A stretch of 64,000 bases of DNA. It comes from Alicyclobacillus sp. SO9. Its GTDB lineage: Bacteria > Bacillota > Bacilli > Alicyclobacillales > Alicyclobacillaceae. The DNA is taken from assembly GCF_016406125.1 (NCBI RefSeq), contig NZ_CP066339.1, positions 3,162,001-3,226,000 on the forward strand. Reading direction: 5' to 3'. The notes under the pieces are model-generated. The model was given only the letters and a program-made list of their open reading frames with translations. It had not been told where the DNA came from and ran no database searches. Both the position numbers and the translations under genes were made by a program. Below are positions 36,335 through 46,432 of this stretch, in pieces; the stretch's first letter is position 1, and the number at the start of each line of letters is the position of its first letter.

Positions 36335-37318
36335 CTACTGTTGGATTCGCTCACCTGTACTACCAAGTCTCTTAAACATTCTCGCCATCGGCGATTCATT
36401 AAGAATGTGCAGGTCTGCCTCCTTTGAAGGGTTGACATACGTCAGAGTTGTCTGTTCATCAACATGACGCAGCATATCCCTTATTATCTTTAATGGTATG
36501 CCTGCCTCATTGGCTAGAGAGGCGTACGTGTGACGTAAGACGTGCGGAGAGATCGACCGAGGGATGCCTGCCGCCTTTGCGAGCTTGTTAACTTCATAGG
36601 CTAGCTGTACATGAGTGAGCGAATCTCCATGAGTATCCCTCAACAGAGGCTCTCCACCCGAACGCACCGTCTGCGCAAAATACGGATGACCAATATAGTG
36701 CTTTAGAATCGCCAAAACCACTTCTGGAATTACCGCTACTCCAGGACCAGTTCTTTGGCCCCGATCCACTCGTATGAGCCCATTTTGCAAGTCAATCTGG
36801 TCGAGGGTTAAAGCTCTTACCTCCCCCCCTCTTAAACCGCACAGTACCATCAGATACACAACCAACAATGAACGTTTCCGAAATGGGTCTGTTCTCTTTG
36901 CAGCCTGAAATAGCGCTAAAGTTTCATCACGACTGAGCCTATTATTGCGTTTACTTTTGTGATATTTGGGGCCTTTGATACCTTGGGTTGGATCTGTAGA
37001 AATCATGTCTATGGAATGCAGAGTTTGAAAGAAACTCTTGACTGCCTGGAAGGCATTAGTCGCCGCCGTTGGCTTCTCCGTAAGGCGTTGTTGTAGCCAC
37101 ACCACATAATCTCTAATGAAATTCCGGTTGATAGGCCAGTGCTTACCGTTGGCATCAACAAATAAACGTTCGAAATCAAGGACTTCATCCTCTGACACCC
37201 CCGTCTCCATAAGATATGCCTCAAAGTGCTTGAGAGAACTACCGTAACTCTTGCGAGTGCTTGTCTCCAATTCAGCCATTTCATACCATGTTTTGAAATA
37301 GTTCGTCTCTCTAAGCAT
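36335..37318 (-). CDS. Tyrosine recombinase, third of a trio
   Basis: 327 residues; overlaps the previous gene by 8 bases. LCGLRGGEVRALTLDQIDL (Arg), HVLRHTYASLANEAGI (H-x-x-R) and HVDEQTTLTYVNPSK (Tyr) are complete, with an N-terminal core-binding domain. Three unlike, overlapping tyrosine recombinases in one direction are the hallmark of RIT (recombinase-in-trio) elements. Confidence 0.9.
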   Translation of the reverse strand: MLRETNYFKTWYEMAELETSTRKSYGSSLKHFEAYLMETGVSEDEVLDFERLFVDANGKHWPINRNFIRDYVVWLQQRLTEKPTAATNAFQAVKSFFQTLHSIDMISTDPTQGIKGPKYHKSKRNNRLSRDETLALFQAAKRTDPFRKRSLLVVYLMVLCGLRGGEVRALTLDQIDLQNGLIRVDRGQRTGPGVAVIPEVVLAILKHYIGHPYFAQTVRSGGEPLLRDTHGDSLTHVQLAYEVNKLAKAAGIPRSISPHVLRHTYASLANEAGIPLKIIRDMLRHVDEQTTLTYVNPSKEADLHILNESPMARMFKRLGSTGERIQQ

Positions 37319-38408
37319 TGTTCTCCCCCCTTAATAGATATTGAACCACTTCGTCCGCAGCATTCTTCAGTTCTTCGGGAGTCAGCTTCGCATATATGGC
37401 TGTTGTCTTAGGGTTTGCGTGACCGAGAAGTTTGGACAAGGTGTATAGGTCTCCACCAGCCCGCAAGTAATTCACGGCAAAAGTGTGACGCAATGAATGC
37501 GGAGTGAGGCTTGGCTTCAGGCTTTCGGAAACAGTCGTCATTGAGTTTACACAGTTTCGAAACACCTCTTGTACCGTTCGTATACTTAAGGGATTCGTTC
37601 CTTTGGAGGCCGAGAACACGTACTTGTTTGACGAAGAATTTAGACTGTATAAGTCAGCGTCTGAACCACCGACTAATCGTCTGTAATTGCGCAATAAGTC
37701 CATGATCTCAGTAGACCCATACACTTTCCTCCCGTCAACACGATGATGCTTTCCATGTACTGTCATCTCGCTCTCGTCCCAACGGATCTTTGCCCATTTG
37801 AGCGTGGTAGCTTCCTCAATCCGAGTTCCTGTACCGACCATATAGAGAAAAAGTGTAAAATAGCGAAGTCCGTAGCGTGTCGCTCTCACAATTGTCAAAA
37901 GTTCCTCAACAGATTCCTTGCTCAAAGCTCTCGGGAGCGAGTCATACACTTTGGCAAATTTCAATACCTCACTCAAATCGCTCTCCGAAAGTAAGTGTTG
38001 CTCTACAAAGAACGAATGCATTATCCGAAAGAAAGCCTTCTTTTTGTTCTGAGTAGTTGCCGAGCCGCTCTTATGCTTCAGATATTCCTTAAGAACCTTG
38101 CCCGTGAGGCAATCCGCTAACAAATCGTCGTTGAGTTTTTGTCTCTCAAGAAATTTTCGAAACTGGTTGAGTTCTGACACATAGGTCTTCTTCGTAGTGG
38201 GAGGTCGTAGATTTAGGTCTTCCGTCTCGAACAATTCGAGTGCGTCCAGCACAGTGATCTCTTCAATGTCGTCATCAATTCGTGGTTGCAAAATAACGTC
38301 GTATTTGGAGGCCAGATATATCTGGAGGCCCTCTATACCGATTTGGGCAATGACTCGATCCAACATATTGTAAGAGTCTTGAGTTTCCTGTTTAAGCAAA
38401 ATTGGCAT
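37311..38408 (-). CDS. Tyrosine recombinase, second of a trio
   Basis: 365 residues from the ATG at 38408 (GAAGGAGG upstream). MVGTGTRIEEATTLKWAKI (Arg), PHSLRHTFAVNYLRAGG (H-x-x-R) and GHANPKTTAIYAKLT (Tyr). Overlaps both neighbours. Confidence 0.9.
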   Translation of the reverse strand: MPILLKQETQDSYNMLDRVIAQIGIEGLQIYLASKYDVILQPRIDDDIEEITVLDALELFETEDLNLRPPTTKKTYVSELNQFRKFLERQKLNDDLLADCLTGKVLKEYLKHKSGSATTQNKKKAFFRIMHSFFVEQHLLSESDLSEVLKFAKVYDSLPRALSKESVEELLTIVRATRYGLRYFTLFLYMVGTGTRIEEATTLKWAKIRWDESEMTVHGKHHRVDGRKVYGSTEIMDLLRNYRRLVGGSDADLYSLNSSSNKYVFSASKGTNPLSIRTVQEVFRNCVNSMTTVSESLKPSLTPHSLRHTFAVNYLRAGGDLYTLSKLLGHANPKTTAIYAKLTPEELKNAADEVVQYLLRGENNA

Positions 38409-39696
38409 CGATGTCAACCTCCTTCAAGAGCCTGGTACTTGCTCCCTGATTTTTATCTCGGTACTCGTGATTCGAGAGGTGAATATAGTGCGTGGTGCTT
38501 CTCATATCCTCGTGGCGTGCGAATCGGCTCACGTCCAACAACGAAATACCGGACCGTAAGGCATGTGTACAGAATGCATGCCGAAACACCCCTGGGCCAT
38601 GAATTACTGGCCAGTTCGCAATCTGGGCATACAGTCTAAACAGAAGGTTTCTTTCGTCGTTCCGTATCGCCTTGCTATCTATGCGAAACAACCTTTCACC
38701 CTCGGCTGTTGAATCGGCGAGAGCTTCTAACCATGGTAGAAGCGGCTGCGGGATGAAGACAATTGCGGCGTCTCCGCCTTTCTCAATAATGCTGACTTCG
38801 TTGAGTTCAAGCCGCAAGTCCGTCTTGTTGATTCTTTCTGTCTCCGATGGTCGCAGCCCCATAAGATACATCAAACCAAAAAGACCCATATCTCTATTAA
38901 CCGTAGGTGAATACTCCAATATAGCCCCAAAGAACCTTTCAACCTGTTGCTCAGACGGAATCCATCGGACGAATTCTTCGGGACGTTTGGGCGTAGCTAT
39001 TCCTCGTCCCAGATTGGAGACACCGTATTTGTCGGAGAAGTATTCAAAAACGCTAAGGATGAGTTTCCCACGTAGAGCCGCCGATTGTCGACTCATCGCT
39101 CCCAAGGCTATCAAGCGACGAAGATACTCCATGTAACCGGCAATGTGCCCAGGGCGAATCTTTGAAAACGTCCCTTTGTCCAAATCGATCTCTTTTCCTC
39201 TTGTCCATCGAATAAAGTGACCTAACTTGTTGCGCACTTCATACACTGTACCCTTGCTCCTGCCATTAGTGGCCAGCATCTGAAGATATTCCCGAAATGC
39301 TTGCGGTAGTTGCGTATGAAAGTGGATCTGCCGAGTGGCAACGGCGATAGAGATGCCTTGTGCAATAGCGGTAGAGTTAGGAAATTGGGACTTGACTAAC
39401 AGCCTCATAAGAGCTTTCTTGTCACGCAGTGCGACGTTGCCAGATAGCATGTCAGTAACCCTTGACTCAGCAAGGTGACATGGGCTTAACTGAGATAGCT
39501 GAATTTCCAACAGGTCGCTTACCAAAATCAAAATCGGCCGTACTCGCTCAGATTCCCGAAAGGCTGCAACAGGTTCAAGTTGACTTAAAGTATCCCTAGT
39601 CCAATCGGGAAGGTTCTCGAGATACTCGGTCCAAATCCAGTCCCTAAGCCTCTCTTCATTTGAGATGCTTAAGCGTTGCAGTTGCATAAGTGACAT
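38392..39696 (-). CDS. Tyrosine recombinase, first of a trio
   Basis: 434 residues, the longest of the three, with AGGAGG before the ATG. LMGLRPSETERINKTDL (Arg), PGVFRHAFCTHALRSGI (H-x-x-R) and HEDMRSTTHYIHLSN (Tyr). An N-terminal ~100 residues precede the core-binding domain. First gene of the overlapping array. I could not find convincing terminal inverted repeats of a RIT element around 36.3 and 39.8 kb. Confidence 0.9.
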   Translation of the reverse strand: MSLMQLQRLSISNEERLRDWIWTEYLENLPDWTRDTLSQLEPVAAFRESERVRPILILVSDLLEIQLSQLSPCHLAESRVTDMLSGNVALRDKKALMRLLVKSQFPNSTAIAQGISIAVATRQIHFHTQLPQAFREYLQMLATNGRSKGTVYEVRNKLGHFIRWTRGKEIDLDKGTFSKIRPGHIAGYMEYLRRLIALGAMSRQSAALRGKLILSVFEYFSDKYGVSNLGRGIATPKRPEEFVRWIPSEQQVERFFGAILEYSPTVNRDMGLFGLMYLMGLRPSETERINKTDLRLELNEVSIIEKGGDAAIVFIPQPLLPWLEALADSTAEGERLFRIDSKAIRNDERNLLFRLYAQIANWPVIHGPGVFRHAFCTHALRSGISLLDVSRFARHEDMRSTTHYIHLSNHEYRDKNQGASTRLLKEVDIDANFA

Positions 39697-40365
39697 AGTG
39701 GTCGCCTCCTCTTTGCATTGTGAACAACAGCCCTAGAATTTATACCCAATTTTTCCCTCGAACGCCCGTAGAACTGTCTTTCTACGAGGTATACCTGTTC
39801 CCCTGAAAAAATTTCTCATGGGGATTACAACTATTTGTAGTTCCTGCTGTCCGATGACATATTGACAAGCCTTAATTCGATAGTGCAAGTCAGGAATTGA
39901 ACCCCAAGCAAAAAGATCGCATTTTGCTTAACCGCCAATATCCTAGCGGCTTTCGTTTTAATAGTACAAGTCCATTCGCAAGGAATTTCTCAGTGTGTAT
40001 TCGCTTAGCTTAGAGGCTCTGGGGAAGCACTATAAACAGCAATAGGAGATTGATGAATGGGATGAACTGCTTAGAAATGTGGTGCTGCCCTCGGCAACTG
40101 TGGTTCGCCTTCTCCACCAAGCTCATATAATAGACATTCGACGACAGAGGTACTCACTAAAGAAGAAAGTGGGAGCCGGGATGTACTGAACCAACCAAAA
40201 GTTAACTAGCAATAAAAGTTGAAGCCGCCCGTTAGTCAATTTCCAGCGGCTCAGTGAATCAACGGTATCCAACCTGACAAACTCGAAAGGTATTTCGATC
40301 CACATAGCGAAGCTTATGGTAAGAAAATGACGATAGATAGAAGGTGTTAATCACTGAGTGCCTTA
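39697..40365. other. Intergenic stretch with a family promoter remnant
   Basis: No gene. 39868-39895 reads, on the minus strand, TTGCACTATCGAATTAAGG, like the promoter block of the paralog family at 3853-3882 but with no coding remnant behind it. It may hold the outer end of the recombinase trio. Confidence 0.4.
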
Positions 40366-41037
40366 TTGAAATCGATTCTAACGGGGCTGCAGATATCAGT
40401 GTCGACAACCATTGCTGTTTGGACAATCGCCTTGTTAATAGGTTTTTCGTGGTGGGTTTATGCAAAGTCCCAGATAGAGATCAACAGAAAGCGAACAGAT
40501 GCACTGAACGCTGTGCACCGACTTTATGGTCCCGCACTCGGATGGTTTGAGGCGAAACACGCCAAACGTATCTCTCTGGAAGAGAGAGATAGCGAATTAC
40601 TGCAGTTGTTTATTAACTCTAGGGCGGCAGCCCACAATTCTGAGATCAGACACCACATAGATAGATGGGTCTCTGCTGACTACGATTCAAATCGTTTATT
40701 TGCCGAGTTGAGGTACGTGTATGCCAATACTTGGTTGGAGGCTTATGGGAGAGAGACTTTAGTTGAAGTATGGGAAGTTCTGCAATGGATGTGGCGAGTG
40801 TCCCTGATCTTAATTCTGGTCTTTACTATAGGAACAATACTTGCCTGGCTGGTGATATCGATTTTTCACGTTATGTCTCCACGCCATCCAATCGTATGGG
40901 TTGAAATTGGAGTCCCGGGTGGTTTGGTAGCGATCGTAGTAACGGAAATTGCGGGGAGAGTGAAAAAACGCAAACTTGCAAAAGAAATGGAACGTATTTT
41001 TGAAGAAACCAGCATTCGCATCCTTTCCACCAAATGA
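40366..41037 (+). CDS. Membrane protein, unknown
   Basis: 223 residues from a TTG at 40366 with no strong ribosome binding site. One membrane helix near the start (~15-34), a soluble helical region, then two helices at ~145-167 and ~178-195, and a basic tail. No recognised family. The DAC-like gene converges on it from the right, 135 bases off. Confidence 0.55.
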   Translation: MKSILTGLQISVSTTIAVWTIALLIGFSWWVYAKSQIEINRKRTDALNAVHRLYGPALGWFEAKHAKRISLEERDSELLQLFINSRAAAHNSEIRHHIDRWVSADYDSNRLFAELRYVYANTWLEAYGRETLVEVWEVLQWMWRVSLILILVFTIGTILAWLVISIFHVMSPRHPIVWVEIGVPGGLVAIVVTEIAGRVKKRKLAKEMERIFEETSIRILSTK

Positions 41038-41172
41038 GAGTAAACCAGCCTCCCATTTGATGTGCCCTAACGCAGGTTATAGGTTGCATTGAATACGGCC
41101 CATCAATCCTTATTGCATCGTGAATCGGTTCACTTGGAGTGGACAAGTCAGCGTCTTATTAAGGTATATTTT

Positions 41173-43689
41173 TTAATCGTCTGAATCACGCAGAGTAGCG
41201 GCAATACTTGGGTCCTGCATCTCAAGTTCACCTAGAAGATTCTTAAATGCATCAGAAAGTTGCGCACTGTCTTCAAGTGAAACCTTGACTTTCTCATAAG
41301 TATCATAACAGCCTTCGAGAAGGTTAATATTTTCTCGCAGTACATTCATTATCTTCTCAACGTATGTCCCGTCCTTTTCTAACAGCTCTGCAACAACCCA
41401 GTCATCCAGCGCTGCGTCCATTCTTCCTAAAGCATTCAGCAAAATAGCTCTGTTCGCTCGAATTATGGCACTAGACGGCTCTAGCTCTATTGCTCTGTCG
41501 TAATCAGATTCTGACATGTCACTATAAAGCCGTCTCTTGTGTTCGTCCTCCGTCATCTCTAAAACATTATGAAACGCTATGGCTCTTACATTGAAGTCGT
41601 TTGCAACCAACTCTTCTTCAGGATCTCGGTCCAGAAACAAGTTACTAGCATCGATCACTTGATTCATGTGATATAAATACTTCTCCACGTTTGAAGATCT
41701 CTGTGCCATCGCAGCCCGATAATGGGCCTGCGCCAACAGTCTGTAATACTTTGTCTGCACATACGAGTTGCGTGCTGATTCCAACCCTTTGTTCACAAAC
41801 TCAATTGTGTCTTCATACTCTTCTTTGGAAAAGTGAGCATCTGCTACCTTCATGAACAAATCAAAGTCAATGTCATGATAGTTTAGTACTTCATCTTGAA
41901 ATGCGGAAAGTGCCTCTATTTTATCCTCATCTTCCTCATTGATAAGGTCAATAATCTGCTGAAACAACGTGAATACCTTATCCTCGTCATCCAATTCCGG
42001 GATAAGATTAACCATGCCGTCTTCGGAAATGATGGCGATGACACATTTCTTGTCCATGCTTTTCAATTTCTCCATGTAACGATATGCCGAATTATATCTC
42101 GCACCTCGACTGGAATCTCCGATGCCTTCCTTGGCTATCCCATCCAGAATGACCCCTATTGCATGGCAGTTGCCATTCGTATCAAAGTAGATAGCACCAT
42201 CAATGGAAGTTAGATGCCTGACATGTTCTAACTTGATCGGAGTTGGTTCGATTAACGTCGACTGCATTTTCAAAGTAGTTACTTCCTTCGCCGCCGTGTC
42301 TGTATCTGTGATAACCACGATAGTGCCATACTTTTGTTCTGCTGCCTTTCTTACAACTTTCTCCAGGTTCTCGACCTTCGAAGCGTAAAACTCGGAGTCG
42401 TCTTCATAGAACTGTGATTCCACGAGCCTTTTGAACCTCTCTGGAGTATATCCGTTTTCGCCAATCTTCGGTGTCTTAAATACCACATCTATCAAAACTC
42501 GCCGAAGTATTTCCAACTTCCTCTCGGTTTTATATATTGTCGTATCGTTTTCTGTTACCAGCGTCCCGTATCTACTTAATTTTTCATTCGTCACAATAAG
42601 TGACAAGCTATACTTAGATAGTCCTTTGACCTGGACGTCAAAGAGGAGTTCTTCATCTATATCAGCCCAGTTGATTGAACCCATTCCATATACCAATCGA
42701 TGGTCTGCTATCAGAGATAAGTTGGTTTGCCCGTTTGTTGGTTCCAACAACTTTCGTATCCGTTTAGAGTCATCCAGTGGAATCCTATCGTCATCTCGAA
42801 ACTTTATGACGTAATTCACCAGACTCTCACTGCTATTCAGTGTATCCTCACTCATAATAAGGATACTCCCAAACGGATTATTACCCTCGTAAGTTCTTGT
42901 TGATATGTCATCAATCTTCTCCAGAAGATTGTTCATGTAATATTGACTATTCTCTGCGGTTACCACGGACCCAATGTCGCCAGTTCTCTTACTTTCTTGC
43001 AACAATTCTTGTATCATACCGAAGTATACTCTGGCGACCCTTCGGATAAATTGCGCACCATCTTCCTTGTATTTCTTGAGAAGTTCCACTTCTTTTTTAT
43101 TTTTTACTACTCGTGTTTTAGACTGAACGAAATAGTCGTAAAAGAAATAATCTAATACCATTCTCAAAAAGGACAGAGACGGCGACTTATGCCACACTTC
43201 AGAAGCCTCAAGGCCGATGTTTCTTATCTCCAATAAGTATATAATTTGTTTCTTTGCCCGTCCCACTCCTGATGTTAAATCGTTGACATAAAGCACCCGT
43301 GATTTAAAACCAAACTGCGTGTTCTTTCTGCTGACTGTTGTCACCTCGTCAATTTGCTCACCAATATCCGCTGGGTTATATCTTTCCAAATCAATGCATT
43401 CTTTAAGTGATTCAGCCAGCCTCCCTTCATCTAGTCTCACTGGGGTTATGTCTAGCTCACTGAACACATCTTCAAGTTCCCTTAAATTTTCCTGGCTAAT
43501 TTCGGTTGCTTGTGTATTTTCGTTCGAGAGCGAAGTTTTGACTCTAGTGATCTTTGCACTAGCCTCTTTGTGCAACAAAATCGAATAAAATTTCAAGTGG
43601 AATTTTCTGTTTAGATTTTTCAATATTCCATTTAATTCTTTATATATCATTTCATTTAACAACTCTATATTTCCGTTTCCGCCCAACAA
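41173..43689 (-). CDS. Diadenylate-cyclase-like domain with TPR repeats
   Basis: 838 residues from a TTG at 43689, after GGGGTGACG. Residues ~455-570 resemble a DisA-type diadenylate cyclase: SIDGAIYFD (DGA, 497-499), SSRGARYNSAYRY (position of the GxRHR motif, 528-535) and IISEDGMVNLIPEL (555 on). The RHR triplet is replaced by RYN, so cyclase activity or its product is open. From ~605 to 770 helical repeats look like TPRs. The first 450 residues are an uncharacterised alpha/beta region. It could make or sense a nucleotide signal in a defence pathway. Confidence 0.7.
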   Translation of the reverse strand: MLGGNGNIELLNEMIYKELNGILKNLNRKFHLKFYSILLHKEASAKITRVKTSLSNENTQATEISQENLRELEDVFSELDITPVRLDEGRLAESLKECIDLERYNPADIGEQIDEVTTVSRKNTQFGFKSRVLYVNDLTSGVGRAKKQIIYLLEIRNIGLEASEVWHKSPSLSFLRMVLDYFFYDYFVQSKTRVVKNKKEVELLKKYKEDGAQFIRRVARVYFGMIQELLQESKRTGDIGSVVTAENSQYYMNNLLEKIDDISTRTYEGNNPFGSILIMSEDTLNSSESLVNYVIKFRDDDRIPLDDSKRIRKLLEPTNGQTNLSLIADHRLVYGMGSINWADIDEELLFDVQVKGLSKYSLSLIVTNEKLSRYGTLVTENDTTIYKTERKLEILRRVLIDVVFKTPKIGENGYTPERFKRLVESQFYEDDSEFYASKVENLEKVVRKAAEQKYGTIVVITDTDTAAKEVTTLKMQSTLIEPTPIKLEHVRHLTSIDGAIYFDTNGNCHAIGVILDGIAKEGIGDSSRGARYNSAYRYMEKLKSMDKKCVIAIISEDGMVNLIPELDDEDKVFTLFQQIIDLINEEDEDKIEALSAFQDEVLNYHDIDFDLFMKVADAHFSKEEYEDTIEFVNKGLESARNSYVQTKYYRLLAQAHYRAAMAQRSSNVEKYLYHMNQVIDASNLFLDRDPEEELVANDFNVRAIAFHNVLEMTEDEHKRRLYSDMSESDYDRAIELEPSSAIIRANRAILLNALGRMDAALDDWVVAELLEKDGTYVEKIMNVLRENINLLEGCYDTYEKVKVSLEDSAQLSDAFKNLLGELEMQDPSIAATLRDSDD

Positions 43690-44060
43690 TCGTCACCCCA
43701 CATTGACTTTAAGATACAGCGTCAATCTGCTTTCTCGAGAAAAGGATTTGTAAAGTAGAAATGTCTCTTGCCTCGGTCCAAACTATCCTAAAAGAACAGA
43801 CCCATAAAGGCTCCATCAGTTGAAAGCGGATTTATCGATTTAGTGTAGATGGTTATGGTAGATCGTTATGATTCCACACATTTCGACATTTTGTAACAGA
43901 ATCCTCTTTATAGTAACCTTGTCTACTTGATCTATTTCAGTGAAGATCAGGGTTCTTTGTTTGGAGCACCTAAATGTCGCTCATCAATATCAGTTGGGTT
44001 CTCTGAAACCTAAAAATCGGCATACCTTATTGTTTTTGTAACAGCATAAAGGTGCCTATA
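43690..44060. other. Intergenic stretch
   Basis: Upstream region of the DAC-like gene. I see no further feature. Confidence 0.4.
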
Positions 44061-44615
44061 TCACAGGTTATAAGCTATGCCGATTAGATGGGGACAGCCT
44101 ATGGAACATTGTCGAACACTGCAAGTCGCAGGAAAAAGACCTTCTTTGCTGTTTCCAAAGAGTGTCCAGATTCTCCTGAAGGTGATGTTCTTCAAGGATG
44201 CTCTGAGGCATACTGCTGCCAAAGGAGATGGTCCCATTGGCACGTGATAGTATCGTTCGGCAAATTGATACACTCGGGCGGGTAGTCCTTCCGATACAAG
44301 TGAGAAAACTTTTAGGAATTACGGAAAAAAATGAAATAGAGATCTTTATAGAAAGGGAAAGCATTGTGATGACACCATATTCTTCCGTATATCTGTTCAG
44401 CGGCTTCCCTGGCGAACTCATAGATGTCAACAAAGGAAAACTTGTATCCGGCCATCATCTGTGCCTATCTTAAAGCCGAGAATGAAGGCTCGCTGTACCA
44501 CCACACAGAAGACGCACTCCCAAAATACTCTCTAGGCAACGTGGTTAAAGAACTGTTGCAGAGATTATTGAGGGCTGTTAATGCTACGCCTGGGGGCACT
44601 GGCTACTACTTCTAA
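44061..44615 (+). pseudogene. Chimeric remnant: AbrB-like gene fused to a fragment
   Basis: A diverged copy of the left-hand cassette. 44095-44230 matches the promoter block and AbrB leader of 3850-3990; then MARDSIVRQIDTLGRVVLP and IQVRKLLGITEKNEIEIF repeat the AbrB core, here with a usable TTG start at 44237 behind AAAGGAG. The zinc-binding C-terminus is lost (VYLFSGF for VCLFCGF). Out of frame, IICAYLKAENEGSLYHH and YSLGNVVKELLQ repeat two separated parts of the gene at 6627-7223. The nuclease gene between them is missing altogether. Confidence 0.75.
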
Positions 44616-45125
44616 GACTTGACTTGAAACCAAAACATCCCATTAGTGGTTTCTACCGGTTTAAGCAATGTAGGCAATTATGAATTATTAACACGGTTCA
44701 CCACTATCGTTAATGAGATATCCGCCTTCGAGTCCCAACATCTTGCCCCAACAAGAAATTTAACCACATAGAGATAGTGTTCAATGTGTTCGGTCTTAAG
44801 GTGACCCACTCAAACTTGAATGAATTACTAGTGGCGTAACATTTTCTTGAACTCTTAGTAGACCAAAGTCACGTAACTATAAGACCTTCCGTCTTATCAG
44901 CCTCGGTCACAATAATGGATAATCGAACCTTGATTTTCGTTGTAATTTACAAGCATTCCATTTTCACCCACGACCATATAAGATCTACAATCCTTGTTAC
45001 ATTTTATCCACTGAATTACAATGGCCTATAGCTGTTTCATTTCCAATTGGAAGTTCTACAATATCCTTAAGTTATAGATGTAAAAGCGCTGATACTTAGA
45101 ATTCACCAATTGAGGAGTCATTAAC
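44616..45125. other. Intergenic stretch
   Basis: No gene. It ends in the leader of the channel-like gene; I see no repeat or clear promoter. Confidence 0.4.
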
Positions 45126-46259
45126 ATGAATGCCAAAATCGATTGGCCCGACGTGGTTAGCAACGCTCAAGATCAACTTAATGAATATAAGAAATCGTAT
45201 TTAGCAATGGAAAAGTTGCGATGTGAATTGCAGGACGAAATTCGGATTAAGCTTGGAGATAACTTTGATGCTATATGGTCATCTCGAGATGAAATGTCCA
45301 GCAGAACTGGAAGTGTCTCAAACCTTTTATATCCAATCCGTTGGTGGACTATACGGCGGCGCCACTGGTTACAACAATCACAGGAACTCCTCGAAGCACA
45401 CTTTGAAATTCTGAATCGGTATAAATCTCGCATTTTTCGTCTAGCCGATAGCTCGAAACAAGTTAAATCTGCCTTTGATACATTCACAGGATATCAGAAT
45501 TATGCAGACTTAATTCAGTTTCCAGACTCGTCCATGCTTGAGAGCATACAGGAAATTTACCATATGAGGGAGGAGTTCAATCAAGTCGACTACGACATTG
45601 ATGCTATCCATACGTGGCTAACAAAAGAATTGCTTGATAGTGGAAGTCAACGTATGGCAATTGAGTTTCGGCTAAAGCGGAAAATTATAAAAACAATACG
45701 ACAACAATTAACTGTAATGGCGTTCCTCTTTATCTACAGGTCCCTCATATTCATCCTAGCCCTAGTCCCGGCTCTTATTTTGTTCTGGTCTTATCATTCA
45801 CTAGTTACGTTCCAAACTTCCCCACCGAAAGAGACCATACCGAGCGGTTTTTCATTCATTTTACTCATACTAAATAGTGTTTTCATGATAGGAATGTTGG
45901 TCTACAATGCCTACCAAGTCATTCGACGAAAGAACATAGCTTCAAACCTGATGCTCACTATCTACAACATGTTCTCAGTTATCATTCAATTCGCATCCGA
46001 CTACCAACAGCTTTACTTCTACGCAGGAAAGAGCAAACAACTTCCGCCTCTGGACTTTTTCTATTACAGTGCCCTCACTTTCGTTGGGAACGGGATAATC
46101 CCCCCTGTGTCACACTGGGTAAAGGAGTTTTCCATTGCTGAAACTATACTTGGATACCTGATGGCTTCAGCCATAATTGCACTGATTGTGAACTCAGTTC
46201 TACCGATCATTAAACCTGCCAAGACGGCGGAAACCACACGCACAGATTGGAAATCATAG
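45126..46259 (+). CDS. Ion-channel-like membrane protein
   Basis: 377 residues, GAGGAG eight bases before the ATG. A 190-residue helical cytoplasmic N-terminus is followed by membrane helices at ~195-226, ~245-270 and ~338-360. Before the last comes YYSALTFVGNGIIPPVSHW, at the place of the pore loop and filter of two-TM channels; the filter TVGYGD is replaced by TFVGNG. Proposed role: ion-conducting effector controlled by its N-terminus. Family call rests on the pore-like segment. Confidence 0.55.
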   Translation: MNAKIDWPDVVSNAQDQLNEYKKSYLAMEKLRCELQDEIRIKLGDNFDAIWSSRDEMSSRTGSVSNLLYPIRWWTIRRRHWLQQSQELLEAHFEILNRYKSRIFRLADSSKQVKSAFDTFTGYQNYADLIQFPDSSMLESIQEIYHMREEFNQVDYDIDAIHTWLTKELLDSGSQRMAIEFRLKRKIIKTIRQQLTVMAFLFIYRSLIFILALVPALILFWSYHSLVTFQTSPPKETIPSGFSFILLILNSVFMIGMLVYNAYQVIRRKNIASNLMLTIYNMFSVIIQFASDYQQLYFYAGKSKQLPPLDFFYYSALTFVGNGIIPPVSHWVKEFSIAETILGYLMASAIIALIVNSVLPIIKPAKTAETTRTDWKS

Positions 46260-46432
46260 TAAACAATCATGGAAGGAGTGTAGGAACAGCTCACTTGATT
46301 CAATTCACCTTATCAAATAATGCCTCAACAATCGCCGTAAACCAGCAGCAAGTATATGTGTAGCCCGAACCCTATGAAACCGATTCAACACATGACCGTA
46401 TAGTCCGTCATCTACCCCCTAGCATTTCAAAG

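Noticed and set aside
39870-39900. A tRNA-like T-arm (GGGGTTCAATTCC on the minus strand)
   Set aside because: No acceptor, anticodon or D-arm pairing could be built around it; the block resembles the family promoter at 3853-3882 instead.
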